Positions 53,801 through 62,801 of a stretch of DNA of 64,000 nucleotides are shown in pieces. The notes under the pieces were generated by a model. It did no database searches. It was not told where the DNA came from and worked only from the letters and a program-made list of their open reading frames with translations. The stretch lies in contig CAYPNF010000003.1 in assembly GCA_964411985.1 (NCBI GenBank), positions 62,001 to 126,000 of the forward strand, written 5' to 3'. Origin of the DNA: CAYPNF01 sp964411985. GTDB taxonomy: Bacteria > Verrucomicrobiota > Verrucomicrobiia > Limisphaerales > J093. Position 1 is the stretch's first letter, and the number at the start of each line of letters is the position of its first letter. The position numbers and the translations under genes were made by a program.

Positions 53801-54860
53801 TGGCCCGGTTTTCCACGAAGTTGCCGATAAGATGGCCAGCCGTTGGCGCGCCGGTCACCGGGTTCCAGTTGATGTCGAACGCTCCCGCCCCCATGATCGT
53901 AGTGTCATTCGGCAGGAACAGTTTGCCGTCGGCACCGGTTGGAAGCAGGTTGTAGAACTTGATACGTGTGGGAGTGCCCTGCTTGGCCACGATGAGCGGC
54001 CCAAGGTAGTGCGGCTTGTAGGCACCGAAAGCCGGATTTCCATTCACAAGAATGTCCTTCGTCAAGCCGTTGGCCACGGTCAGGGGAATGGCTCCACCAA
54101 ACGTGGATGGCACCAACTGCACGTATCCACGCAACAAGGTACTGCCGGGCAGGTCAGAGTGCATCCGCTCACGGTATTCGACCACGGCGATTTCGTAGTA
54201 CTCGGATCCCGGGTAAGGCGGCGAAGAGCTCACTAAGTATGGTGTATTCGGAACGGCGACGGGGATGAACTGTCCGAGGTTGTTGTGGGCATTCGGCCCC
54301 AAACCCGGCAGTGAGTCGAGGAATTTCCTCAATCCAGTGCCCGGCTCAATCCCCATGGTTGCGATGGCGCTCGCGGGGCATTTGCAGGTGGCCCCGGTCG
54401 GCAGCGGTAGGGTGACGGCGGGAGTGGTGAGATACCCCAAGCCCGGGTCGCCTGGTGGGGTGCTGCCAGCGGGGGCTAAGAAGTCAATGTTTACGATAGA
54501 TCCCAGTGCTACATGTGCCCACGCGACAGCTTGGACGCCAGGAGGAATAATGGCACCTGTCCCGTCAACCGGCGGCGGCTCGATCGTCACAGCAAAATCG
54601 AAAGTGTCAGTTGGGGTAAGAGTGATGGGATCGGTATAAGTATACCCGCACCCCCCATCGACGACTCGGACGCCAGTGAGCGATCCGGTCAACTTAGGCA
54701 GCGGGCTGTTAGCGTAATTGGGTACGGTGTAGTCGATTAGAGTAGGGTCCCGGAGATCGACCGGTCCTATTACCTGCGGTGTCTGCGCGTCAGAACGCGT
54801 GACCCCCCATAGCAGGGCGGCTGCCATGCCGAGGGAAGTGAGTATTGGGTTTCTGTTCAT
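50817..54860 (-). CDS. Giant secreted multicopper oxidase with inserted repeat modules and Ig end
   Basis: 1347 aa; typical two- or three-domain oxidases are 450-650. Signal peptide to about residue 25; RBS AAAGGA before the ATG. Copper sites: HLHGGLPPW (about 357), FYHDHAYGITR (about 422), THAIHFHLVNVQ (about 1005) and WHCHLLGHEENDMM (about 1111), covering all type 1, 2 and 3 ligands. Modules of the type GGTGYASATTTVTIDPPP are inserted near residues 60-160 and 850-915. The last 200 residues are Ig/Big-like repeats. Oxidises a phenol, metal or other donor with O2 outside the cell; the substrate is unknown. Cuprous oxidase or Mn oxidase roles are only possibilities. Confidence 0.9.
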   Translation of the reverse strand: MNRNPILTSLGMAAALLWGVTRSDAQTPQVIGPVDLRDPTLIDYTVPNYANSPLPKLTGSLTGVRVVDGGCGYTYTDPITLTPTDTFDFAVTIEPPPVDGTGAIIPPGVQAVAWAHVALGSIVNIDFLAPAGSTPPGDPGLGYLTTPAVTLPLPTGATCKCPASAIATMGIEPGTGLRKFLDSLPGLGPNAHNNLGQFIPVAVPNTPYLVSSSPPYPGSEYYEIAVVEYRERMHSDLPGSTLLRGYVQLVPSTFGGAIPLTVANGLTKDILVNGNPAFGAYKPHYLGPLIVAKQGTPTRIKFYNLLPTGADGKLFLPNDTTIMGAGAFDINWNPVTGAPTAGHLIGNFVENRATLHLHGGLPPWISDGTPHQWTAPAGETTDYKQGISTRQVPDMPLAPGESEGVMTFYYPNSQSGRLMFYHDHAYGITRLNVYAGEAAGYLLRDDNDDNLNLIAGVAAEIPLVIQDKTFVWGDKALGTGTYAVDPLWKNLFPNSQPGDLWLPHVYMANQNPADLMTGANPLGRWDYGPWFWPPQTLNLQPMPEVSTTPESFMDTPLVNGTAYPYAIVPAAKIRFRILNACNDRFLNLQLYQADPNGNMAVDPLGAPTPYGTEVKMVPAAANPAIPFPDVWLTQTPGMIPEIMDNRPGGIPDPRLRGPAWVQIGTEAGLLPAAVVHNNTPVGYEQNKRNIVVLNVTQKTMFLGPAERADVIIDFSAYAGKTVILYNDSPAPVPAGDPRLSYYTGNEDYSITGGANYQGGAPSTLPGYGPNMRTIMQFRVGGPADPLKSPVGDETPLNLTDIDNAVRAHFVARAEAPIVPGPAYPTGTPGYNPTGTYSRIQDTSLTTVPAGGSSVTTVSIVTGGTGYASATTTVTIDPPPAPGTPATVSAVTVDAAGAITEIKFSGGTGYLTPPAVLIANGPGGTGIGATASTTIATMTYPMQPKAIHELFDDYGRMNSVLGVELPFTSFLIQTTIPYQYIDPITESIPAGETQIWKITHNGVDTHAIHFHLVNVQVINRVGWDGAIRPPDANELGWKETVRMNPLEDCIVAATAKPPVLPFHIGKSMRPLDVIKPLGTTAQFTGVNPANGTPLIVTNKVSDFDWEYVWHCHLLGHEENDMMRPLVMTAVADSMYYFPPTVTASFSPAANAFGWYNASPVTVTLAATPNDTTLAAVDSISISVNGGSFATTQPYTGPVGYTVSAPPEGITTITYFATASDAIRTASTPATAQVKIDLTVPTITGLTANPPSVKRGSGKSPRTVNVTGTITDALSGVDPASLFYRVVSPAGTTPNTPFTISATGAIQNIKPSLATATVTPVPYVYTIVVDAKDKAGNPVTASVKFTVTP

Positions 54861-55325
54861 GGTTTTTTCCTTTTGATCAACGTTGGGTCAGCTGTGTTGA
54901 CAGTGGGCGAAGCTCCGAGCAACGGTGTCTCGGACCTCCCAAGAGGGAATCCATTCGCTCAGCATCACTGTCTTTTCTCTGGTCATGGCCACTATTTTTG
55001 CTGGATCACACGCTGCCTCGAACGAACTGCATACTCAGGCTCGTCCTGAGAGACGCGAGCAATTCCGCACTTACATTAAAGATTAGTAATCCATACGGCT
55101 GTCGGGCGATATAGGAGCCACTCCGAACCTGTTGTAGGGGAAACCCGTAAGAACCGCCAAAGAACCCACTACACAAACTAGGCAAGAACGCGGATCTGAA
55201 AGGCTGGACAACCCTTTCCGACGACGGTGGTTACACTCACTTTCGTCCGACTTTCCGCGGCACCATTCCTCGTTGACTCCAGGTACAATCGGAAGGGGGC
55301 GACCTAGGATAGGATCTGTTCTCAC
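54861..55325. other. Intergenic region upstream of the multicopper oxidase
   Basis: 465 bp without a supported gene; an 80-codon minus frame at 55083-55325 has no domain. No strong promoter consensus was found, so control of the oxidase gene is not visible. Confidence 0.4.
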
Positions 55326-55814
55326 TCAACGAGTTTGTGAAGGCCTGAAAGCAGCCAGTCTCCAACAAACTGCGCCAACAGTATTGTAATTGGCGATGCT
55401 GCGGCTCAGGAAACAGTCACCGTGAAGCAGGCATCGGATACCGGTGGTAAGTTCACTGGTGCCTTCTTCCTTGGTGACGAAGCCCGAAGCCCCGGCAAGC
55501 AAAGCACGCCGGACAGAATCGCGATCACCGTGAGACGAAAGCACCAGCACCCGCAGACTGGGAGAAGAGGCGAGCAGCTTTGGGATGAGCTCGAACCCGG
55601 TCTTTTCCCCAAGCCCGAGATCCACAACCGCGACCTTGGCCCGAGAGGGAGCGATACGTTCCAGAGCTTCGTGATAATCAGCAGCCTGGCCACTGACTGT
55701 CATGTCAGGCTCCGCATCAATCAGAAGTCGAACCCCGCGGCGAACGACTGGATCGTCGTCGACAATGAAAACTGGGGCTTTGGCTGTTCTTGGAACAATG
55801 TCGACGTGTTGCAT
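55326..55814 (-). pseudogene. Truncated NarL-type response regulator (receiver only)
   Basis: From the ATG at 55814, 162 aa. The receiver domain is complete: FIVDDDPVVRRGVRLLIDAE, phospho-acceptor Asp in VAVVDLGLGEKTG, VLSSHGD and the TKEEG lysine. Similarity to the neighbouring full-length regulator runs to the linker (IRCLLHGDCFLSRSI), then becomes unrelated sequence and stops before the LuxR-type DNA-binding domain. It may be a decayed duplicate or a receiver-only phosphate sink. Confidence 0.75.
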
Positions 55815-55860
55815 GGCTGCGGTTGAGGAATCTGGCACCCTACCAGCCAACAGTCCGATC

Positions 55861-55895
55861 CTTCGACCAGCCAGCAGTCTGGTTGACGGTCGAAG
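55861..55895. repeat. Inverted repeat between two regulator genes
   Basis: CTTCGACC (55861-55868) and GGTCGAAG (55888-55895), with CCAG/CTGG inside. No T-run; could be a terminator remnant or a binding site. Confidence 0.45.
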
Positions 55896-55981
55896 TATTC
55901 ATCAAGCCTCACCCGACATGCAATAGGCGAAACCCGTAAACTGGAAGTCGGGCAAAGCCCTACTACGGGGCCGTAGACGGA

Positions 55982-56680
55982 TCAGGGCTGTGCACAACTG
56001 TCCTTCGACTCGGTGGTGGCCCCGGCTCCGCCGTCTTTCCTGTCGCCCGCCCAGCGAAAAGCATAGCGGCTCAACTCAGCAGCATTATTGAGCCCGAGCT
56101 TCTCCTTGATGTGTTCACGATGGGCTTCGACGGTCTTTGGGCTGAGATGGAGGCGGGTTGCGATGGTCCTGGTAGGGAGTCCCTGCCCGATCAAATGTAG
56201 AACTTCCAACTCCCTGTCCGTGAGGGATTCGATCGAGCCGGCCACTTCCCGGGAGCGGCCAGTCCACATCTGCTGGAGCACGTGGGCTGCGACCTGGTCC
56301 CCGACATAGAGCTTGCCCTGAACGATCGAGCGAATAGCTGAAACCACCTTTTCTGTGCCCTCATCTTTAGACAGATAGCCACTTGCCCCGGCACGGATCG
56401 AACGCTCCGCGTACTGTGCTGCCTCGTGCATAGAGAACACTAGGATCCGTATGTGGGGAAAGAGGTTCCGGACCTGTTTGATCAGTTCGAATCCGCTGCC
56501 GCGCTTCAGCGAGAGATCCAGGATCACCACATCTGGCTTGCTCATGGGGATCTTCTCGAGCGCTGTGGGCACGTCGTCCGCCTCCCCGCAAACCGCAAGG
56601 TCGGGCTCCAGATCGATGAGGAGTTGTGCTCCCCGGCGCATGAGGGGGTGGTCGTCCACAAGAAATACTTTTGTCTTCAT
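55982..56680 (-). CDS. NarL/FixJ-family response regulator
   Basis: Start ATG 56680 (MKTKVFLVDDHPLMRRGAQ); the frame is open further up but overlaps the kinase. 232 aa. Receiver with Asp in VVILDLSLKRGSG and Lys in LSKDEG. LuxR-type DNA-binding domain: LTDRELEVLHLIGQGLPT and KTVEAHREHIKEKLG. The ATG overlaps the kinase stop by four bases (ATGA), so the two are coupled and form a cognate pair. Confidence 0.94.
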   Translation of the reverse strand: MKTKVFLVDDHPLMRRGAQLLIDLEPDLAVCGEADDVPTALEKIPMSKPDVVILDLSLKRGSGFELIKQVRNLFPHIRILVFSMHEAAQYAERSIRAGASGYLSKDEGTEKVVSAIRSIVQGKLYVGDQVAAHVLQQMWTGRSREVAGSIESLTDRELEVLHLIGQGLPTRTIATRLHLSPKTVEAHREHIKEKLGLNNAAELSRYAFRWAGDRKDGGAGATTESKDSCAQP

Positions 56681-59577
56681 GGCATGCTGCTGGCAGTTTC
56701 TCCCGGAGCCGGGTGGGGTGACCCTGCCCAAGCAGGCTTCCCCTCCAAGCTGGCAATCTGGACACCACTGGGTGTCAGTGACGAGCAAATGACCTCTGTG
56801 CCTCCTCCCGGCACTGGCAGAACCTGCAAATTGGCCCCAATGATCCCGGCGCGATATCGCATGGTGCGCAGGCCCAGACCTTTCCCATTCACGGACTCGC
56901 CTGCGAAGGAATTCCCGTCATTCCTCACCCGCAAACGGAACCCCCCAGGTTGTGAGTCCAGGTGGATGAGGAGATGGCGGGGATCGCCATGTCGAAGGGC
57001 ATTGCTGACTGCTTCCTGGGCAATCCTGAAGAGGTGGGCAGCAACAGCGTCGTCCCGAATTCCATGCTCACGTTCCAAGTAGACTTCGCAGACCACGCCA
57101 GGATTCTTGGCGACCTCATCGGCCAGTCCGTAGAGTCCCTCGCACAGACTCTCTGCAGTGACAGAAATCGGCCACAGGCCTTGAGCAAGGGTACGCGTAT
57201 GTGCGATTGCCTCGTTTGCGTTTTGCACAATCTCCTGCGCGTACTCTGCCTCGGCGGGGGATCGATCCGCCAGCTTCTTGGCCGTGACCTTCGCCAGAAG
57301 AGCGATCCCCGCAAGCTTGCTGCCCAGCAAGTCGTGCAGTTCACGTCCCACCCTCTGGAGGGTTAATTCACCAATCGCCAGAATCTCTTCCTCCAACCGC
57401 TTCCGGGCGGTAAGGTCGTGCAGAAGCAGAAACACCAGGCCATTCCCCTGCGCTGAAAGTCGGGAGGCCTGCACTTCCAGGGTCATGATTTCCCCATCTT
57501 GCCTCCTAAAAGCGGCTCCGCGGCGGAACTGCCGCCCGCCCTGCGTGGGGTCGATTCCCCACACGAACGCGCTGGGCAGAGGCAAACCCACAGCCTCGAG
57601 GGTCGTTCCATTCAGCTCTCCTGGCTGGACCCCGCACAACCCGGCTGCGGCAGGGTTTGCGTCAACAATCCTTCCCGCCTTGGGATCCACAAAAAGCATG
57701 GGTTCGTGATGATTGGAAAAAACCGCCTGAAACCGGTGCTCACTTTGCCGCAACGCCTCTTCGACCGAGAAGCGGCACATCGCCTCCCCGAGAAGCGGGG
57801 CAAGTCCTCGTACCAGGTCGTAGGTTTCCTGAGTAAACCGAGAAATTCGCCTGTCAACCAGGAGGATCTCTCCTCCCACTGGCTCTCGGATCTGGAAAGC
57901 AACGCGAAGCACACTCCCATAACCCGCCTCCACACTGGTGTGCGAGTGGCTAGGATCCACGCCGGATGCTGACGGGTGGGTATACTCTCGCGGCGGTCCG
58001 GAGGGCGAAGGCGATGCCAAGTCACCCCGGTTGAGCTCGACGAACTGCGCGTCACCGCTCCCCCTATGCATGGGGGGAGCAGGGGCATCCGGACACGGCG
58101 GTAACTGATCGCTTTTGGCGAACAACTCCTGGCCTAACCCGACAAAGCAGGCGAAGGGAGCATTGCCGTCTGCAGGTTCATGGTCCACCTGGATCCCTAC
58201 CCCCTCAGCGCCACACAATTCCTTCATTTGCTTAGCCACGGCTTCCAGATACGCCTGGCGACTCGGCTTGGTAACATAGAGCTCGAGAAGGTCCCTCACG
58301 ACACGGATGCGGGCCTCATCTCGCTTGCGCTGAGTGATATCCACAATGATACTCAGTATGGCGGAGCCTGAGTCCTGTGAAAGCTCGATCCGGTTCAGGT
58401 AAAGCAGTGCGTCAAACGGCGTCCCGTCGGCTCGACGGAGTCGGATCTCCCGACCCAGGATCTGTCCAGCACGTGCAAGCTCGATCATCAGCCCGTCACG
58501 GGCCAGGGGATCTTCGTAGAAACCACGCGACTGCATACCGGTCACCCGATCGATCGTCACCCCAAAAAGCTCCGCCATGCAGCGGTTCACCTCGAGGACC
58601 TCGCCCCGCTCGTCGGTGAGGCCGATCCCCATCGGCGCCAGCTCGAATAAGACACGATAGCGCCTCTCGGACTCCCGCAGAGCCTTCTCTACCCGCTCGC
58701 GCGCTTCAATCTGGCCTTGCAGCAAGTCAACCGCGTCGCCCAGATCGCGCGTGCGTTCTGCAACCAAAGTCTCAAGCTCGGTCCGGGATCGCCTGAGTTC
58801 CTCCTCCAGCCGCTTTCGCTCCCCAATCTGCGCATAGGTCCCACTCATCCGAAGCGGCCTACCCTCGGGATCTCTCAGCACCACTTTGCCCCTTTCCTGA
58901 ATCCAGCAGTAATTCTTGTCCTCGGCCATGATCTGATATTCAGCCTCGTGGATCTGGGTGCGTCCTTCGAGATGATCGAGAAAGGACTTCGAAAGCCCTG
59001 TTCTGTCCTGGGGATGGACGAAATCGCTAACTTTGCCAGTCCTGTCTATGGCTCGGGCGAGACGATCCCCCAGTGGATTGGCCCAAGGTTCATGGACCTC
59101 CATTTCCTCCCTCCGCAGATCCCGTTCCCAGGTGCCTAGGCAGCTGCCTTCCAAAACAAACTTGATCCGCTCTTGCGATTCCACCAACGCAGCCTGTGCC
59201 TTGCGCAGCTCCAGAATCTGGTCCTTCAGTTCCTGGTTCTTGATCTCCAACTGAGCAGTGCGCTCTTGGACGACACTCTCAAGCAGGGCTCGGTGATCTC
59301 TAAGTTCCGACATCAGCTGATCGGCAGACGCAATGTTGCGATGAAGCGGGCGGAGAACGAGGAAGTACAGAGCCGGGGCAGCGCCCACCAGCATTAGCAT
59401 CGAATCAAGAAAGTTGTGTGCCCAGAGCGGAACCGGCGGCAGGAAGGGCAGCAAATACATGACCCCAAACTCCACTATCACCAGAGTGACAGCGAGAATA
59501 GTCATAGCCGCGACAGGAGTCATCCCAGGCACCTTGACTCTCTGCTTGCGACTCTCGATGTGGGTTTCCTCTACCAT
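56677..59577 (-). CDS. NarX-type multi-PAS membrane sensor kinase
   Basis: 966 aa. Two N-terminal membrane helices (about 20-75), a coiled coil, then PAS domains near 145-265 and 300-425, a GAF-like region (about 430-610) and a PAS near 630-745. The HisKA_3 box is LQRVGRELHDLLGSKLAGIAL, and the ATPase domain has ALRHGDPRHLLIHLDS, VRNDGNSF and GKGLGLRTMRYRA. HisKA_3 kinases pair with NarL-type regulators, as found in the next, overlapping gene. The signal is unknown. Confidence 0.92.
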   Translation of the reverse strand: MVEETHIESRKQRVKVPGMTPVAAMTILAVTLVIVEFGVMYLLPFLPPVPLWAHNFLDSMLMLVGAAPALYFLVLRPLHRNIASADQLMSELRDHRALLESVVQERTAQLEIKNQELKDQILELRKAQAALVESQERIKFVLEGSCLGTWERDLRREEMEVHEPWANPLGDRLARAIDRTGKVSDFVHPQDRTGLSKSFLDHLEGRTQIHEAEYQIMAEDKNYCWIQERGKVVLRDPEGRPLRMSGTYAQIGERKRLEEELRRSRTELETLVAERTRDLGDAVDLLQGQIEARERVEKALRESERRYRVLFELAPMGIGLTDERGEVLEVNRCMAELFGVTIDRVTGMQSRGFYEDPLARDGLMIELARAGQILGREIRLRRADGTPFDALLYLNRIELSQDSGSAILSIIVDITQRKRDEARIRVVRDLLELYVTKPSRQAYLEAVAKQMKELCGAEGVGIQVDHEPADGNAPFACFVGLGQELFAKSDQLPPCPDAPAPPMHRGSGDAQFVELNRGDLASPSPSGPPREYTHPSASGVDPSHSHTSVEAGYGSVLRVAFQIREPVGGEILLVDRRISRFTQETYDLVRGLAPLLGEAMCRFSVEEALRQSEHRFQAVFSNHHEPMLFVDPKAGRIVDANPAAAGLCGVQPGELNGTTLEAVGLPLPSAFVWGIDPTQGGRQFRRGAAFRRQDGEIMTLEVQASRLSAQGNGLVFLLLHDLTARKRLEEEILAIGELTLQRVGRELHDLLGSKLAGIALLAKVTAKKLADRSPAEAEYAQEIVQNANEAIAHTRTLAQGLWPISVTAESLCEGLYGLADEVAKNPGVVCEVYLEREHGIRDDAVAAHLFRIAQEAVSNALRHGDPRHLLIHLDSQPGGFRLRVRNDGNSFAGESVNGKGLGLRTMRYRAGIIGANLQVLPVPGGGTEVICSSLTPSGVQIASLEGKPAWAGSPHPAPGETASSMP

Positions 59578-59954
59578 TTACCCCTGCAGGATAAGCACAC
59601 CTGGCCCTGCAATGCCATCCTACTTTGGTGGTATACTGGCTCGCTCAGACTTCCTCCATCACCAGGCTTGAACTCCAATCCGGACGACAACCGTAATGCC
59701 AAAATGGTGCGAACCAGAGTGCGCGACATCTGGATTTGCATAGTGGACAAGAAGATGCTATATTTTTGTAAGTCTGTAAAGGGTACAATACGTTGATTAT
59801 TAGGAATTAGGCTCAAATGACGTTTACTGTGATTTGTTCCATTCATCCATTTCTACTGGATTCGAAGCGAAGGCTCATTGCCAAGGTGCTGAAAGTCGTT
59901 GTAACGCCAGACGAACCTCTTCCTTCCTCCCCTCCCATCTCCTAGCCGCATCCC
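59578..59954. other. Divergent control region between two sensor kinase genes
   Basis: 377 bp. Contains the plus-strand promoter at 59736-59764. An AT-rich stretch follows at 59750-59850. No gene seen. Confidence 0.55.
59736..59764 (+). promoter_or_regulatory. Candidate promoter of the FixL/FixJ-like operon
   Basis: TTGCAT (59736-59741) and TATATT (59759-59764) with exactly 17 bp between. The expected leader to the ATG at 59955 is about 185 nt. Confidence 0.55.
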
Positions 59955-62177
59955 ATGCAGCCCCTCGCGGTTTGTACTCCAGCACCTCAGTCTTCGATCC
60001 CGAGTGTTACTCCGGGTGAACCCGAGGCTAGGGCCTACCGGGAGTTGAGTGCAAAGCTGAATCTAGTCTCGCTTGCGTGCAATGTCGGTTTGTGGGATTA
60101 CGATTGCACGACCCGGGAGTTCGAGTGGGACCAACGCTGCAAAGCCATCTTGGGGCAGGCAAAGGAACTTCCCCTCCATTACCCAGCTTTCTTAAGGCAG
60201 ATCTCCGGCATCGACCGAAAGCAAATCAGCCGGACTATCAGGGAACTCACCCAATCGAAGGCAGATCACCTTGCCGTGGTTCAGTTTCGGCTGATCCGCC
60301 CCACTGGAGAAAGGGCGTGGGTGCGCGCCACCAGCCAGGTGCAATTCCAGGATCTGGCTGGGGCGGTGGGGCCTGCGAAGTACTTCGGCACACTCGAGGA
60401 GATCACCGAATGCATTGTCACTGAAACTAACCTGAACAAAACGATAGAGGAACACAGGTTGGTGCTGGACAGTACCACCACCGTGGCGATAGGGGGGCAG
60501 AGAGTCATTCAGGCCATCTTTCGAGACCGACGTGAACACCTGCGCCTGCAACAATTACATTCTGAGACCGAGACCCGCTTTCGTGCTCTTTTCGAGCAAG
60601 CCGCCGTGGGGGTAGCCCAAATCGCCGGGGCGGACTTGCGCTTCCAGCAGGTCAACCGGAAGTACTGCGAGCTCTTGGGTCGAACGGCGGAGGAGATGAC
60701 CGCCCTCACGCTGGAGGAGATCACCCACCCGGAGGGCTTCGCCCGATGTCGCGAAGCGCTGCAGCGGCTGCGGGAGGGATGGACCAGGGATTTTCACCTG
60801 GAGATCCAGCAGTTCACCAAGGAGAGCGGGCTCCTCTGGATTCGAATCACCCTTGCCCCACTGGCCGGTGAGGGGATCCACCCGAATTCTTACGTTGCGA
60901 TCATTCAGGAAATCGATCATCGCAAGAAGGCGGAGCAACAACTAGAGGAGGCCTGGTGCGAATTGGAGCGCAGCGTCGAAACGCGAACGCTTGCCCTCAT
61001 CGAGGCAAACCGGAAACTCCAGCGGGAGATCGCAGGACGCGAGATAGCTCAAAAAGCCCTCAGGGAAGCGGAGTTCTGCTACCGGACGGTGGCGGATTTC
61101 ACGCATGACTGGGAGTACTGGCTGACGCCCGAGCAGAAGCTGCTCTATTGCTCTCCCTCCTGCCAGCGCATCACGGGGTATTTCGCTCAGGAATTCACGG
61201 CCGACCCTGGACTCCTCACCAAAATTGTTCACCCGGAGGATCGAGACCTCTGGAAGGCTCATTTGCGGGAGTCACCCCATTTGCAGGCCCACCCGCTGAT
61301 CGAGTTCCGGATCGTCCGAAAAGACGGGGGGGTGCGCTGGATTGAGCACGTGGGGCAGCCAGTCCTGCTGGAGGACCGGGAGTTTCGAGGCATCCGCGGC
61401 AGCAACCGTGATATCACTCGACGCAAGGAAATGGAGTGGGAGGGCGAGCGCCTCCGCAGGCAGCTATCCAAAGTGTCCCGGATGACGACGGCTGGGCATT
61501 TTGCCGTGTCCCTGGCCCACGAACTGAATCAGCCCTTGGCGACGATTCACTGCAACGCGAGAGCCGCCTTGGAGTTCCTGGCTCCAGAAAAAACGGACCT
61601 GGACGAAGTGCGCGAGGCCCTCGGGGAGATCCAGGCGGACAGCAAACGTGCGAGTCAGATCGTTCAGAATTTGCGCGCCATGTTGGGTCGGGTGGATCTG
61701 GAGCGGGAGTTGGTGGACCTCAACGTGATCACGCTTGAGACCCTAGCCCTGTTTCACAACCCGCTGTTACTCCACAGAGTGGTACTCGGACTGGATCTTG
61801 ACTCCACCCTTCCCAAGGTCGTTGCCAGCAAAACCGCCATACAGCAAGTCGTCCTGAATTTGCTCAGTAATGCCGTGGAAGCCATGGCCTCGTCTGAAGG
61901 CGGCAAACGAGAACTGCGAATCTCTTCCGGTCATGGCCGTCCGGGGTTTGTATGTCTCCACGTCCGTGATTCTGGCCCTGGGCTCGCCGATTCACAGCTG
62001 CGCGCGCCCTTCCAGCCTTTCTTTACCACCAAGCCTGACGGCATGGGGATGGGGCTGGTCATCAGCCGTTCCATCCTTGAGGCCCACGGAGGTCAGCTGC
62101 GATTGGGGAACCACCCCGAAGGCGGCGCCGAGTTTTCCCTTGAATTGCCACTACCAGATACCAAGCCAGGCCCATGA
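59955..62177 (+). CDS. Multi-PAS sensor histidine kinase, FixL/DctB-like
   Basis: 740 aa, soluble (no membrane helices). PAS domains near 35-155 (ACNVGLWDYDCTTREFEWD), 205-320 (FRALFEQAAVGVAQIAGAD) and 370-490 (YRTVADFTHDWEYWLTPEQK), the last two joined by a coiled coil. HisKA box: GHFAVSLAHELNQPLATI. ATPase: LNLLSNAVEAM, VRDSGPGL, FTTKPDGMGMGLVISRSI and GGAEFSLELP. No heme-binding PAS His was identified. Its stop overlaps the regulator ATG (ATGA). Confidence 0.93.
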   Translation: MQPLAVCTPAPQSSIPSVTPGEPEARAYRELSAKLNLVSLACNVGLWDYDCTTREFEWDQRCKAILGQAKELPLHYPAFLRQISGIDRKQISRTIRELTQSKADHLAVVQFRLIRPTGERAWVRATSQVQFQDLAGAVGPAKYFGTLEEITECIVTETNLNKTIEEHRLVLDSTTTVAIGGQRVIQAIFRDRREHLRLQQLHSETETRFRALFEQAAVGVAQIAGADLRFQQVNRKYCELLGRTAEEMTALTLEEITHPEGFARCREALQRLREGWTRDFHLEIQQFTKESGLLWIRITLAPLAGEGIHPNSYVAIIQEIDHRKKAEQQLEEAWCELERSVETRTLALIEANRKLQREIAGREIAQKALREAEFCYRTVADFTHDWEYWLTPEQKLLYCSPSCQRITGYFAQEFTADPGLLTKIVHPEDRDLWKAHLRESPHLQAHPLIEFRIVRKDGGVRWIEHVGQPVLLEDREFRGIRGSNRDITRRKEMEWEGERLRRQLSKVSRMTTAGHFAVSLAHELNQPLATIHCNARAALEFLAPEKTDLDEVREALGEIQADSKRASQIVQNLRAMLGRVDLERELVDLNVITLETLALFHNPLLLHRVVLGLDLDSTLPKVVASKTAIQQVVLNLLSNAVEAMASSEGGKRELRISSGHGRPGFVCLHVRDSGPGLADSQLRAPFQPFFTTKPDGMGMGLVISRSILEAHGGQLRLGNHPEGGAEFSLELPLPDTKPGP

Positions 62178-62785
62178 GCGAGAAACCTATGGTTGCCGTG
62201 GTGGATGACGATAAGGCGATGCGAGGGGCGCTGGAGCGCCTCTTTCGCACGCAGGGCCTGGCCTCCAAGGCTTTTGCCAATCCGGAAGAGCTCCTGAGTT
62301 CCCTTCCCTCCCTGACTCTTGATTGCATCGTACTGGATCTTCGCATGCCTGAACTCAACGGATTGGAGCTACAGAGGAAGCTCCGCGAGCAGGGAGTCAT
62401 GACCCCGATCATCTTCCTGACCGGGCACGCTGACGTCCCCAGCAGCGTCAAGGCCATGAAAAATGGCGCACTGGATTTTCTTGCCAAACCTTTTCAAGAA
62501 GACGACCTGCTGGCTGCCATTCGGGATGCGGTCCAGAGGAGCTCGGAGGCTCGTGCCAGACAAGCGAATCTACAGGCCATACAGTCAAGGCTTGAGTCCC
62601 TGACACCCCGCGAGCGGGAAGTCATGCTGTTGGTCGTGCAGGGAAGGATGAATAAGGAGATTGCCGCAGACCTCGGCGCCAGTATAGCCACCGTGAAGAT
62701 TCATCGAGGCCGGGTCATGCGCAAGATGGAGGTGCATTCGCTCGCTGAGCTCGTTCAAGCGGCAGAATCCCTCGGGCTGCTGTAG
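62174..62785 (+). CDS. FixJ/TtrR-family response regulator
   Basis: 203 aa. Receiver with VAVVDDDKAMRGALERLF, phospho-acceptor Asp in IVLDLRMPELNG, FLTGHADVPSSVKAMKNGA and DFLAKPF, all FixJ-like. C-terminal LuxR-type domain: LTPREREVMLLVVQGRMNKE and TVKIHRGRVMRKM. Four-base overlap with the kinase gene, its cognate partner. Confidence 0.95.
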   Translation: MSEKPMVAVVDDDKAMRGALERLFRTQGLASKAFANPEELLSSLPSLTLDCIVLDLRMPELNGLELQRKLREQGVMTPIIFLTGHADVPSSVKAMKNGALDFLAKPFQEDDLLAAIRDAVQRSSEARARQANLQAIQSRLESLTPREREVMLLVVQGRMNKEIAADLGASIATVKIHRGRVMRKMEVHSLAELVQAAESLGLL

Positions 62786-62801
62786 CCTGTCGCGTTGCGA
62801 C

